Notes under the pieces: generated by a model | The model's input: only the letters and a program-made list of their open reading frames with translations | Database searches by the model: none | Told to the model about the DNA's origin: nothing | In this document: positions 36,704-47,713 of the stretch, piece after piece | Numbering within the stretch: position 1 is the first letter of the stretch | How the letters are laid out: every line of letters begins with the position of its first letter | Assembly (NCBI RefSeq): GCF_003285015.1 | Contig: NZ_QMFB01000001.1 | Location: forward strand, 496,001 to 560,000 | Source of the DNA: Paenibacillus contaminans | Lineage (GTDB): Bacteria > Bacillota > Bacilli > Paenibacillales > NBRC-103111 | Direction: 5' to 3' | Length of the DNA stretch: 64,000 bases | Translations under genes and position numbers: made by a program

Positions 36704-38395
36704 ATGAAACGATATGCCAAAGGCGGATCAGCCGCTTTATTATCCGCAGTGCTGCTTACGTTGACTGCTTGCAGCGGCCAGTCAGGCACAAAAACGACGG
36801 AAAATTCCGCATCTCCTAATCCGAGCACAAGCGCAACTACAGGCACAAGTCCGAGTCCGAAAGCGGCCGACCCGCTTGGCAAGTATGATCCGCCGATTGA
36901 GATGACGACGATCCGCAGCATGGGGCCGGAACAAGCGTTCGATCCGGGAGAGAACATTGACAAGAATATCATTTACGATTATTACGAGCAGAAGCTTGGC
37001 ATCAAGCTAAAGAACAAATGGACGGTAACCAATGACTACAGTTCGAAGCTGAAAATAGCCATAGCCTCGAATGATCTGCCGGATTTCTACAGAGTCAGCG
37101 CCGCCGATCTTCCCACGCTGATCGAGAACGATATGATTATGGATTTGACGTCGGTATGGGATAAAACCGCTTCGAAGGATACGAAAAGCGAGTTTATGAA
37201 GGACGGCGGACGTCAGTTGAAAACCGCAACCTTCAACGGCAAGCTGATGGCGATTCCTGTGACGAACAGTCCGTATAACCAGATCGACCTGGTATGGGCG
37301 CGGAAAGATTGGCTTAAGGAGCTCAATTTGCCGGAGCCGAAAACAATGGCGGATTTGCTCAAAATATCGGAAGCGTTCGCGAAACGCGATACGGGAGGCA
37401 AAGGCAAACCGTTTGGCTTATCCTTGTCCAAATCGTTAGGGCTATCGGGCTTTTTCGCCGGCTATCATCTGTATCCGCAGCAGTGGGTGAAGGATGCTTC
37501 GGGCAATCTCCAGTACGGCAGTCTTGATCCGAAGATGAAGACGGCGCTGAAGCAGCTGCAGGACATGTTCAAGGCGGGACAGATCGACCCCGAATTCGGC
37601 GTCAAGGATGACGACAAGGCGCTCGAATTGATTGCGAACGATCGCGTTGGGTTGATATATGGAGAGTTCTGGCATAGTGCCGCATTCGGCAGCGCGGTGA
37701 AAGACGACAAGCTCATGCAGGATTGGGGCGTTTATCCGATTCCTTCCGTCGACGATAAGCCTGCGCTCAGCCCGACTTCTGCAGCCGTCGGCAACTTCTA
37801 TGTCGTTAACAAGAAAGCGAAAAATCCGGAAGCCGTTGTCAAGCTGCTGAACGAATGGATCGACTATAGTCTGCACCCGACGGATGAGAACAGCGTACTC
37901 GTCTTCGGTAAAGCGAAGAAGGATACCGGTAAATTTTTCTGGGAGATCAACCCGGTTGTTGTCTACTCGATGGACGACAACGTGCAATCGGGAGAGTTAA
38001 TCCCGAAAGCTCTGCAAACAGGAGACGCCTCCATACTTGGCAAAGGCGTGGATCGGAATGCCCGATACGAAGCGGCCAAGCAATACAAAGAAGGTAAGGT
38101 GACGCTCCCGAACTGGCTTCAATATATGATTGCCGGCGAAAACGGCTCCATGGCCATGATGTTCGACGCGTACAAGAAGAATTTGTTCAACTTTGATGAA
38201 TTTTACGGCGCGCCTACACCGACGATGGGCGACAAGTCGAGCGTGCTGATGGCGAAAGAAGCTGAAATCATCACAAAAATTATCATGGGTTCCTTGTCCG
38301 TCGACGAATACGATACTTTCATCTCGGATTGGAAGAAGCTCGGCGGCGATAAAATTACTGCGGAAGTTAATGATTGGTATAAGAAAATGAAGTAA
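36704..38395 (+). CDS. Sugar ABC transporter solute-binding lipoprotein (LplA/YtcQ type)
   Basis: The ATG at 36704 follows GGGGGAG; the frame continues upstream without a better site. The 563-residue protein has a lipoprotein signal with lipobox LTAC, then a Ser/Thr/Pro-rich linker (NPSTSATTGTSPSP). The large type-1 solute-binding fold includes NDLPDFYRVSAADLPTLIEN, GKLMAIPVTNSP and LVWARKDWLKELNLPEPKTM. Members of this family deliver oligosaccharides, often plant-derived, to paired permeases with no ATPase in the cluster, a shared MsmX-type ATPase being used. None is encoded nearby here, which fits. Confidence 0.92.
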   Translation: MKRYAKGGSAALLSAVLLTLTACSGQSGTKTTENSASPNPSTSATTGTSPSPKAADPLGKYDPPIEMTTIRSMGPEQAFDPGENIDKNIIYDYYEQKLGIKLKNKWTVTNDYSSKLKIAIASNDLPDFYRVSAADLPTLIENDMIMDLTSVWDKTASKDTKSEFMKDGGRQLKTATFNGKLMAIPVTNSPYNQIDLVWARKDWLKELNLPEPKTMADLLKISEAFAKRDTGGKGKPFGLSLSKSLGLSGFFAGYHLYPQQWVKDASGNLQYGSLDPKMKTALKQLQDMFKAGQIDPEFGVKDDDKALELIANDRVGLIYGEFWHSAAFGSAVKDDKLMQDWGVYPIPSVDDKPALSPTSAAVGNFYVVNKKAKNPEAVVKLLNEWIDYSLHPTDENSVLVFGKAKKDTGKFFWEINPVVVYSMDDNVQSGELIPKALQTGDASILGKGVDRNARYEAAKQYKEGKVTLPNWLQYMIAGENGSMAMMFDAYKKNLFNFDEFYGAPTPTMGDKSSVLMAKEAEIITKIIMGSLSVDEYDTFISDWKKLGGDKITAEVNDWYKKMK

Positions 38396-38402
38396 TGCAA
38401 GA

Positions 38403-38427
38403 GGGGAAGAAGAATCTCTTCTTCCCC
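38403..38427 (+). other. Intercistronic hairpin after the binding-protein gene
   Basis: A perfect 10-bp stem (GGGGAAGAAG with CTTCTTCCCC) around AATCT starts 7 nt after the stop codon and has no T-run. Such hairpins often protect the upstream message or partly stop transcription, so that more binding protein than permease is made. Confidence 0.7.
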
Positions 38428-38446
38428 GTACAAGGAGGAGAGCAGG

Positions 38447-39346
38447 CTGCTAAGAAACGAATGGAGACATAACTGGCTTCTACATCTGATGATCCTCCCC
38501 AGCCTGATCATCGTTCTTATTTTCAGTTACGGGCCGATGGCAGGCGTTGTCATTGCGTTCAAAAAGTTTTTGCCGGCTAAAGGCATCTTCAGTTCGCCGT
38601 GGGTGGGATGGGAAAACTTTGAATATGTGATGCTGATGCCGGATACGATGCGCGTCATGACCAATACGATCGTGATTGCCGTGATGAAAATGGTCCTCGG
38701 TCTTATCGTGCCGGTCACAGCAGCGTTATTGCTTAATGAAGTCCGGAAGGCGGCGTTCCGCAGAACCTTTCAGACGCTAGTCTACTTGCCGCATTTTTTG
38801 TCCTGGGTCATTCTGAGCGGCATTTTGATCGATATTTTGTCCCCGACGTCGGGAATTGTCAATCAGGCGCTCGGCTGGTTTGGGATCGAGCCGATTTATT
38901 TTCTCGGGGACAATCATTGGTTCCGTTTCACAATCGTCCTGTCGGATATATGGAAAGAGTTCGGCTTCGGTACGATTGTTTATTTGGCGGCGCTAACCGG
39001 GATCAGTCCGACCCTGTACGAAGCGGCGGAGGCGGACGGAGCAGGCCGATTGCGGCAAATTTGGCATATTTCGTTGCCGGGCATGACGCCGATCGTCGTG
39101 CTGATGGCTGTGTTAAGCCTGGGAAATATTCTTAACGCCGGATTTGACCAAATATTCAATTTATACAGTCCGCAGGTTTACGAGAGCGGCGATATTATCG
39201 ATACGCTTGTTTACCGGCTTGGTCTTCAGCAGTTCCAATACGGCGTCGCTACCGCCGTAGGCTTGTTTAAATCAGTCATTTCATTCATTCTGATTTCAGT
39301 TTCGTATTATTTGGCATATCGGCTGGCCAATTACAGAATTTTTTAA
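38447..39346 (+). CDS. Sugar ABC transporter permease (LplB type), probable CTG start
   Basis: The first in-frame ATG (38489) would cut into the first membrane segment and has no ribosome-binding site. CTG at 38447 lies 6 nt after AAGGAGGAG (38432-38440) and gives LLRNEWRHNWLLHLMILPSL, a normal LplB-like N terminus; I chose it. The 299-residue protein has six membrane segments and the coupling loop LYEAAEADGAGRLRQIWHIS. It pairs with the next permease. Confidence 0.85.
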   Translation: MLRNEWRHNWLLHLMILPSLIIVLIFSYGPMAGVVIAFKKFLPAKGIFSSPWVGWENFEYVMLMPDTMRVMTNTIVIAVMKMVLGLIVPVTAALLLNEVRKAAFRRTFQTLVYLPHFLSWVILSGILIDILSPTSGIVNQALGWFGIEPIYFLGDNHWFRFTIVLSDIWKEFGFGTIVYLAALTGISPTLYEAAEADGAGRLRQIWHISLPGMTPIVVLMAVLSLGNILNAGFDQIFNLYSPQVYESGDIIDTLVYRLGLQQFQYGVATAVGLFKSVISFILISVSYYLAYRLANYRIF

Positions 39347-39360
39347 GCGAGGTGATCGTC

Positions 39361-40248
39361 ATGCCGTCGTATAGACAAAGTATCGGCTACCGGCTGTTTA
39401 CGATAGGCAACATGGTCTTCCTGACGCTGTTGGCCTTCACTTGTTTGTTTCCGATCATTCATGTGCTTTCGATATCGTTAAGCTCGGCGCAGGCCGTATC
39501 GGCAGGAGCCGTGAAGCTGTGGCCTGTAGATTTTACGCTTGTTTCTTACGAGAGCGTGTTCAGGAAGCAAGCGTTTCTGCTAGCGTTCTGGGTATCGCTG
39601 AAACGCGTTGTACTAGGAACCTCGATCAGCATGCTGCTCATGATTTTGCTGGCGTATCCGCTGTCCAAGGATAACAAGCAATTTCCGTTTCGCACCGTAT
39701 ACGTCTGGATTTTCGTCTTTACGATCATTTTCGGCGGCGGGCTCATTCCTACTTATATGGTCATCAAGTCCATGGGAATGATCGATACCATTTGGGCGCT
39801 GGTGATTCCGTCGGCCGTTTCCGTGTTCAACGCGGTGCTGCTGCTCAATTTTTTTCGCAATCTTCCGAAGGAACTGGAGGAGTCGGCGAAGCTGGACGGC
39901 GCGAATCATTGGACGATCTTGTGGAGAATCTATGTGCCGGTATCATTGCCCGCGCTCGCGACCGTGTTCCTGTTCACGATTATCGGGCATTGGAACAGTT
40001 GGTTTGACGGTCTCATCTACATGAATCAGTCGGACAATTATCCGCTGCAAACGTATTTGCAGACAACCATCGTTTCCAAGGATTTGTCGCAAATGAGCGC
40101 TCAGGAGGCCGAGAAGTATTTCCGCATGAACGACCGGACGGGGCGGGCGGCGCAAATCTTCGTTGCGGCGTTGCCGATATTGCTCGCGTATCCGTTCTTG
40201 CAGCGTTTTTTTATGAAGGGGATTGTGCTTGGGAGCGTAAAGGAGTAG
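39361..40248 (+). CDS. Sugar ABC transporter permease (LplC/YtcP type)
   Basis: The ATG at 39361 follows AGGTGAT; an in-frame GTG at 39352 overlaps that site. The 295-residue protein has six membrane segments and the coupling loop LEESAKLDGANHWTILWRIY. The C terminus FLQRFFMKGIVLGSVKE is typical of the carbohydrate uptake (CUT1) permeases of this subfamily. It is followed by an enzyme gene after 21 nt, so the importer and enzyme form one operon. Confidence 0.92.
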   Translation: MPSYRQSIGYRLFTIGNMVFLTLLAFTCLFPIIHVLSISLSSAQAVSAGAVKLWPVDFTLVSYESVFRKQAFLLAFWVSLKRVVLGTSISMLLMILLAYPLSKDNKQFPFRTVYVWIFVFTIIFGGGLIPTYMVIKSMGMIDTIWALVIPSAVSVFNAVLLLNFFRNLPKELEESAKLDGANHWTILWRIYVPVSLPALATVFLFTIIGHWNSWFDGLIYMNQSDNYPLQTYLQTTIVSKDLSQMSAQEAEKYFRMNDRTGRAAQIFVAALPILLAYPFLQRFFMKGIVLGSVKE

Positions 40249-42253
<2,005 letters not shown>

Positions 42254-42255
<2 letters not shown>

Positions 42256-42290
42256 GGCGTGTTTGTCCTCGGAGTTCTCAGACACGCCCT
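42254..42290. repeat. Short internally deleted copy of the 163-bp palindromic repeat
   Basis: It runs from AGGGCGTGTTTG to GAGTTCTCAGACACGCCCT. Compared in reverse complement, both ends match the element at 28515-28677 but the interior is gone. Its first two bases form part of the TAG stop of the preceding gene. The hairpin may also stop transcription, though no T-run follows. Confidence 0.75.
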
Positions 42291-42340
42291 AGCAAGCCTT
42301 ATCCATCTTCGATCATTTTTAATAACAGGAGGAATGAATC

Positions 42341-44002
42341 TTGAAAAAAGAAATGGAATTTATGGATGAGCAAAGCCTTGACAGCAAACAAGAGGGAAAA
42401 CAAGAGTCAAGTTTGATCAGCAGACGCAAAATGATCGCTTCGTTAGGAATGGCCGGCGCCACGCTTGCTTTAGGAGGCGTTTTTTCCAAAGTTTACGCGG
42501 ACCCAATTGAATCTCGCAAAAAAGTGAAAGACTTGATGAGCGACAATCTGGTTGTTTATATAACGATTGCCGATTTACGCGCACTAAGCAATCAGAGCAT
42601 AGAAACCTTGTACTATGTGACAGATGCTCAGCAAGAAGGCATGTTCCGCTTCAATCCGGCGAATACCGCGTCTGCGGATAATGGGGGAACGACGATCGTC
42701 TCGGCTTCGGGCGCGAGATTTGAACGAATTTTTGACGGGGCGGTTAATGTGAAATGGTTCGGAGCCAAAGGCGACGGGCTTCATGACGATGCGGCAGCAA
42801 TCCAGAAGGCGATTGATGCGAAGCAGGGTGTTGTTTTTCTGCCGAGAGGCACCTACAGGACGACCGTTCCAATTGCGATAACAACGGGGGATTCATTGGT
42901 CGGTGAAGGTCCTGAAGTCACGATCATTGAGAAATCGACAACAACACCAGCCGCATACGGCACCAGAGCATTTAACGGAGGATCCGATAATTATAATGTG
43001 GATGCCGTTATTATTGCTCTGCCCATGCCGAATGACTATGTCAGATACGTGCATATTGAAGGCATCCTTGCAAGGCGCGGAGCCGCTGAAAACACATTGC
43101 CTAAAAACTCATCCTACTGCTTCTATGCTCCGCGAGTTTATTTTATGACGCAAAAAAATGTGGAATATCGTTATGCGGATACCGGCTATTATACGGTTGA
43201 CGCCTGGATGGTGACGCTTGAACGGGTATCCTCGCGCTGGATGAACAGGGGTTTTGTGTGCGGCGACAGAGACGCTCACGCAGGAGGCGGCACAAGCCAT
43301 ACGGTTACCTCTTGCTGGGCTGGCGCCTGTGAAAAATCCGCATGGAAAATTGACATTTCTTATTCCAGCTTCATAGGGTGCGGCGCCGATTGGATCGGGT
43401 ACAATCCCGAAAATCCAGCGGATTATATTTACTTTCTCCGAGGTGCCGCGCTCAGTCTCATCAGCTGTTCTGCGGAAGATGCAAGAGGGACGTTTCTTCA
43501 TGTTTATAGTGCGCATGCGACGGTCATGGGGCTGTGTACCTCGAGATACTACAAAAATTACACGGACGATTACGCGATTAAGGTACTCGGTCAAGGAACG
43601 ATGCTGAATTTGGTCGGAGCTGAATTCATAATCGATAACTCTCAACCGGGGGGGACGATGAAAGCATTCAAGATCGATAACGGTGCAAAATTGTGGCTTA
43701 GCGGAATGGCTACCCTTCCTGATTTCAAAGGGGAATCCCAAATCGACCTCATCGGAAATGGGCAATACTTTGTTGACGAGTTCAAACGAGGTACGGCCAT
43801 GCAATCCGCTAGCGGATCGACTTATACGATTCCGCACGGACTGGGGGCATCTCCAAGCTACTATAATGTGATTCCCGCATCCGCCGATGCATCCGGCATT
43901 CAATATGTCGAGGCCAATGCAACCAATCTCGTCATTCATTACGCTTCCGCGCCACCTACAGGAACCAATAACCTGAAATGGACATGGGAAGCGAAATTTT
44001 AG
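42341..44002 (+). CDS. Tat-exported parallel beta-helix protein (pectate lyase superfamily-like)
   Basis: The start is TTG at 42341, 7 nt after AGGAGGA. The 553-residue protein has a twin-arginine signal (SLISRRKMIASLGMAGATLA) at about residues 28-55. A Pectate_lyase_3-type beta-helix opening follows (VKWFGAKGDGLHDDAAAIQK, VVFLPRGTYRTT, DSLVGEGPEVTII). The C-terminal 60 residues (TIPHGLGASPSYYNVIPAS and onward) resemble a small domain found at the end of phage-tail-like and surface proteins. It is likely a secreted carbohydrate-active or carbohydrate-binding protein. The gene directly after it encodes a TatA, supporting export in folded form. Confidence 0.82.
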   Translation: MKKEMEFMDEQSLDSKQEGKQESSLISRRKMIASLGMAGATLALGGVFSKVYADPIESRKKVKDLMSDNLVVYITIADLRALSNQSIETLYYVTDAQQEGMFRFNPANTASADNGGTTIVSASGARFERIFDGAVNVKWFGAKGDGLHDDAAAIQKAIDAKQGVVFLPRGTYRTTVPIAITTGDSLVGEGPEVTIIEKSTTTPAAYGTRAFNGGSDNYNVDAVIIALPMPNDYVRYVHIEGILARRGAAENTLPKNSSYCFYAPRVYFMTQKNVEYRYADTGYYTVDAWMVTLERVSSRWMNRGFVCGDRDAHAGGGTSHTVTSCWAGACEKSAWKIDISYSSFIGCGADWIGYNPENPADYIYFLRGAALSLISCSAEDARGTFLHVYSAHATVMGLCTSRYYKNYTDDYAIKVLGQGTMLNLVGAEFIIDNSQPGGTMKAFKIDNGAKLWLSGMATLPDFKGESQIDLIGNGQYFVDEFKRGTAMQSASGSTYTIPHGLGASPSYYNVIPASADASGIQYVEANATNLVIHYASAPPTGTNNLKWTWEAKF

Positions 44003-44056
44003 CCTTCCATGAAGTCGGATCGGGAACGCTGAAGTCCGAAGGAGGAGGTGAGCGCA

Positions 44057-44233
44057 ATGATGGGGATTGGTCCCACGGGGCTTATTATGATCGCGCTGGC
44101 GGCACTGCTGCTCTTCGGCTCGAAAAAGCTGCCCGAGCTGGGGCGCGCAGTCGGCCGGACATTCCACGAATTCAAAGCGGGAACGAAGCCTCTGATCGAG
44201 GAGATGGACAGCGGCGAAAAGAAAGATTCCTGA
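44057..44233 (+). CDS. tatA: Twin-arginine translocase subunit TatA
   Basis: The ATG at 44057 follows GGAGGAGG; an in-frame GTG at 44048 overlaps that site. The 58-residue protein is classic TatA: a short outside end, one membrane segment (GLIMIALAALLLFG), the hinge and amphipathic helix SKKLPELGRAVGRTFHEFK, and an acidic tail. No tatC is in the window, so it must use one elsewhere. Located 54 nt after the Tat substrate gene, it looks like a dedicated pore subunit, as in phoD-tatAd-tatCd of Bacillus subtilis. Confidence 0.93.
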   Translation: MMGIGPTGLIMIALAALLLFGSKKLPELGRAVGRTFHEFKAGTKPLIEEMDSGEKKDS

Positions 44234-44287
44234 CAAGGGAAAGCATCGAATACTGCGTAACAATCATGGGGAAGGAACTGTGAACGA

Positions 44288-47200
44288 ATGAAAGCTTATA
44301 CAAATGCTTTGATTAGGCCGGGATGGCTCGTCATGCTCGTCATCATTCTTTTGGCTGCCGCATTTCCGGCAGGACAAGCAGGGGCATCCGCATCCTCTTC
44401 GTCGACTATATCGACGGGGAGGGGGCCTCATGCCGTAGCGGTCAATCAAGAGACAAGCCGGGTCTATGTGGCGAATGCGGATGGCGATACGGTAACGGTT
44501 CTGCAAGATACGTACGAAGGAGTTCAGGCGGTAGCTGCCGTGCAAACCGGCATGACCCCGTATGCGGTTGCCTTGAATCCTGTGACGAATAAAATTTACG
44601 TAGTCAATGCGGACAGCGATAACGTGACCGTGATTGACGGAAGGACGAATGATACGGTAACCGTTCCTGTTGGCGTACAGCCGTTTGCTGTTGCCGTCAA
44701 TTCCGTGACGAACAAGATTTATGTAGCGAACGTCGGAAGCGGAAATGTAACCGTCATCGATGGAGCCTCGAATCTTACGCAGGCCGTGCCTGCCGGAGAA
44801 AGTCCATTCGCGCTGGCGGTAAATGAAGCGACCAATCAAGTGTATGTCGCGAATATCGACAGTGACAGCGTGACCGTCATTGAAGGAACCACGCTTGCGA
44901 CCGAAACGATACTTGTCGGAGCCGGTCCGAACGCAATCGCGGTCAATCCGAACACGAATCGCGTATACGTGGCCAACTTCTTCGGCGGCAACGTTACGGT
45001 GATCGATGGGGAAACGGGACATACGACGGCCGTGCAGGCCGGTACGGCACCTAGTGCGGTCGCAGTAAACAAGGTGACCGATACCATCTACGTTGCGAAT
45101 GATCGAAGCGGGAACGTGACGATTATTGACGGGACGGACAACAGCACATCGGTTGTCCAGGCAGGAGAAGGTGCTTCGGCGCTTGCGATTTACGAAGACG
45201 GCAATAAAATTTATGTCGCGAATTACGATAGTGACAACGTGACGATCATTGACGGAGCGAGTCATGCAACGTCTCTGGTTGCGACCGGTAGAAACCCAAT
45301 CGCGCTTGCCGTAGACCCGGTCACCGCCCATGTTTATGTGGCGAATTTCAACGGCAATTCGATGACGACTATCGAAGAACTGCGTACGACAGAGATGGAT
45401 TTAAGCAGCCTGACGGTAAACGACGGGGAGCTCATTCCGGTTTTCGATCCGCTCACAAGCGGGTATGTCGTTCACGTCGGCAATGAGATTGCGGAATTGA
45501 CGGTTACCGCGACAACCTATCATGAAGCGGCATCAATTGTTGCAGCGGGGCATACATACGGCAACAGCGCTGTCCTTCCGGTTCAACTGCATACAGGAGC
45601 CAACGAACTGGCGATTCAGGTTCAAGCGCCGGACGGACAAAAAATCCGGTTGTACAGCCTGACCATTTATCGGGCCGAAGCGGCGGAGATTCCGTTGTCC
45701 GCTAACGCCGATCTTCGTCAACTGACGATAAGTGCAGGAGCGCTGCAGCCTGCGTTTGCGGCAGGCACGTATTCGTATTCGGCTGCTGTAAATCATGCGG
45801 TCGACAGTCTAAGTATCACTGCTTCTACCTACGCACCGGGCGCGACGATGAAAATAAACGGTGTGACCCAGGCAAGCGGTGTGCCGCTTGCGGTGAACTT
45901 GCAAGTAGGTTCTAATACGGTGACCGTTAGTACGACATCCGAGGATGGGACAACGAGCAGGAGCTACAGCGTGCTGATCAATCGGGCTGGCGTCAGCACC
46001 GTGCCCGAGACTCCAGCGGGCGGGACGTCGAATACGCCGGCTGCAACGGAGACGGGATCGAATGAAATGACGATCGTTCCCGGCGGGATCAAGCTCGGCC
46101 TTGCGGCAGCAACGACAGGCGTCAACACCGATACGGACGGAACAAGCATGTATACTGCTATGCTCCGCGCAGATACGCTGACCAAGGCGTTCGGCAAGCT
46201 GCAGGACAACGCGCAAGGGGAACGAACCCTTACTTTTGAAATAGCAGGAACGGAACAGGTGCTGCGAGTGGGAATTCCTGCGAAGGTATTAAGGGATTCG
46301 GCACCTGAAGCTGCTGGTTCTGTCATCAAGATTCAAACGGATAATGCGGATTATCAGTTGCCGGTACGTTTACCGTCCCTGCTTTCCTTCCTGCAGCAAC
46401 TTGGGACAGAACAGACGGACGAGGCGATCGTCTATGTGGCGATGAGGACCATCACAGGCACCGAGGCCAAACAGTTTGTGGATCAGCTTGCAAAGACGGA
46501 CATCCAGTTGATCGGTGACATCGTCGAATTTACGCTATATGTGGAGACAAGCGGTAAACGTTATGCCATCTCCGATTTTGGCGGTACGTACGTAACGAGA
46601 AGTCTTTATGTTGCAGACCCCGTCGATCCGTCCCGGAGTACGGCAGTCGTGATCGATCTGGTGTCCGGTACCGTTTCCTTCGTTCCCTCCGTGTTCAAGA
46701 CGACTGACGGGATCACGGAAGCGACGATTTATCGAAATGCGAACAGTTTGTACGCGATTGCTCGTTCCGAGAAGACGTTTGCTGACTTGCTCGGGCATTG
46801 GTCAAAAGCCGATGTGGATTTGCTGGCGTCCAAACGAATCGTAAAGGGAATGTCGGAAACGGATTTCGCTCCTGAGCATAACGTAACGCGCGCTGAATTT
46901 GTCAGCCTTGTCGTGCGGGCGCTGGGACTGGTCGAAGATGCGTCGTATGCAGGGAAGTTCCGCGATATTTCGGCAGAGGATTGGTTTGCCGGCGCAGTTG
47001 GCGCTGCATCCAGGGCGTCGATCATCGACGGCTTTGAGGATGGCTCATTCCGGCCGGGAGAAACGATCACGAGAGAGCAAATGGCTGTTATGCTGTCAAA
47101 TGCATTGACATTTGCCGGTAAAGCGGCGAGCGCTCCAGGTAAGCTCACCTTGTATGCATTCGAGGATCATGCGGATATTCGCTTGTGGGCGGAAGCTGCT

Positions 47201-47335
47201 ATGGCTCATATGATTCAAAGCGGTATTTTCACAGGAGTTACGGATACCCGTCTTGCTCCGCAGGATACGGTGACGCGCGCGCAGGCCGCCGTTTCTATCA
47301 AACGGCTTCTGCAGAACGCGAATTTTATCAATTGA
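44288..47335 (+). CDS. SLH-anchored YVTN beta-propeller surface protein
   Basis: The start is ATG at 44288 with AAGGAAC upstream. The 1015-residue protein has a signal peptide (WLVMLVIILLAAAFPAGQAGA). Eight repeats of about 42 residues follow, centred on NKIYVANADSDNVTVIDG-like text, at about 40-365 (YVTN beta-propeller). Two cadherin-like beta-sandwich domains (LSSLTVNDGELIPVFDPLTS, LRQLTISAGALQPAFAAGTY) reach about 560. A linker, a beta-rich domain found before SLH regions in related proteins, and three SLH motifs from about 835 (FADLLGHWSKADVDLLASKR) complete the chain. It is probably a structural or adhesive component of the cell surface; the ligand is unknown. Confidence 0.87.
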   Translation: MKAYTNALIRPGWLVMLVIILLAAAFPAGQAGASASSSSTISTGRGPHAVAVNQETSRVYVANADGDTVTVLQDTYEGVQAVAAVQTGMTPYAVALNPVTNKIYVVNADSDNVTVIDGRTNDTVTVPVGVQPFAVAVNSVTNKIYVANVGSGNVTVIDGASNLTQAVPAGESPFALAVNEATNQVYVANIDSDSVTVIEGTTLATETILVGAGPNAIAVNPNTNRVYVANFFGGNVTVIDGETGHTTAVQAGTAPSAVAVNKVTDTIYVANDRSGNVTIIDGTDNSTSVVQAGEGASALAIYEDGNKIYVANYDSDNVTIIDGASHATSLVATGRNPIALAVDPVTAHVYVANFNGNSMTTIEELRTTEMDLSSLTVNDGELIPVFDPLTSGYVVHVGNEIAELTVTATTYHEAASIVAAGHTYGNSAVLPVQLHTGANELAIQVQAPDGQKIRLYSLTIYRAEAAEIPLSANADLRQLTISAGALQPAFAAGTYSYSAAVNHAVDSLSITASTYAPGATMKINGVTQASGVPLAVNLQVGSNTVTVSTTSEDGTTSRSYSVLINRAGVSTVPETPAGGTSNTPAATETGSNEMTIVPGGIKLGLAAATTGVNTDTDGTSMYTAMLRADTLTKAFGKLQDNAQGERTLTFEIAGTEQVLRVGIPAKVLRDSAPEAAGSVIKIQTDNADYQLPVRLPSLLSFLQQLGTEQTDEAIVYVAMRTITGTEAKQFVDQLAKTDIQLIGDIVEFTLYVETSGKRYAISDFGGTYVTRSLYVADPVDPSRSTAVVIDLVSGTVSFVPSVFKTTDGITEATIYRNANSLYAIARSEKTFADLLGHWSKADVDLLASKRIVKGMSETDFAPEHNVTRAEFVSLVVRALGLVEDASYAGKFRDISAEDWFAGAVGAASRASIIDGFEDGSFRPGETITREQMAVMLSNALTFAGKAASAPGKLTLYAFEDHADIRLWAEAAMAHMIQSGIFTGVTDTRLAPQDTVTRAQAAVSIKRLLQNANFIN

Positions 47336-47353
47336 CGTCCTGTTTTATTAACG

Positions 47354-47394
47354 AAACCCGCGGGATTCTCGGTTGACGAGTTTCCGCGGGTTTT
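47354..47394 (+). terminator. Terminator of the propeller-protein gene
   Basis: A perfect 10-bp stem (AAACCCGCGG with CCGCGGGTTT) with a 20-nt loop ends in TTTT. Confidence 0.82.
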
Positions 47395-47447
47395 GTTCCG
47401 AAAAAATAGATAGCGTTTTCATATTGAAAGGGAGGGTGTTTGTTAAG

Positions 47448-47540
47448 GTGAAGACGATCAAAAAGTGAATATTGCCAATCCTGCTTGTCATGAGTATGAT
47501 GGTGTCGCTATGGGGACAAATGGCCGCTTGTCATGCTTAG
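47448..47540 (+). pseudogene. Possible remnant of a small exported protein (signal-peptide stub)
   Basis: GTG at 47448 is preceded by GGGAGG. It reads VKTIKK, then an in-frame TGA at 47466, then a lipoprotein-like hydrophobic run ILPILLVMSMMVSLWGQMAA, a cysteine, and a TAG at 47538. One base change at the TGA would give a normal signal peptide. A terminator follows 40 nt later. The remaining 47336-47713 gap contains no other gene. Low certainty. Confidence 0.35.
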
Positions 47541-47579
47541 CCCAAAATGAACAAACACCGAGTGCAAAACGTTCAATGG

Positions 47580-47610
47580 AAGGCTGCCATCTTCAGAATG
47601 GCGGCCTTTT
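47580..47610 (+). terminator. Terminator after the signal-peptide stub
   Basis: AAGGCTGCCAT pairs with ATGGCGGCCTT (one G-U) and is followed by TTTT. It supports the idea that a transcription unit once ended here. Confidence 0.75.
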
Positions 47611-47713
47611 GGGCGAATTGGCCCTTCTAAAAACCAGGCGCGGGAGTTGAACTTTAGAAGGAGTTTTCCTATAATGGAAGGGAACATATGATCCTATATG
47701 GGGTTGGGAGGTA

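Noticed and set aside
43109..44263. 384-codon minus-strand open frame
   Set aside because: It is antisense to the Tat-exported protein and tatA; no ribosome-binding site or recognisable motif.
44264..45331. 355-codon minus-strand open frame with repeated text
   Set aside because: The apparent repeats are the reverse complement of the YVTN propeller repeats at DNA level; not a separate gene.
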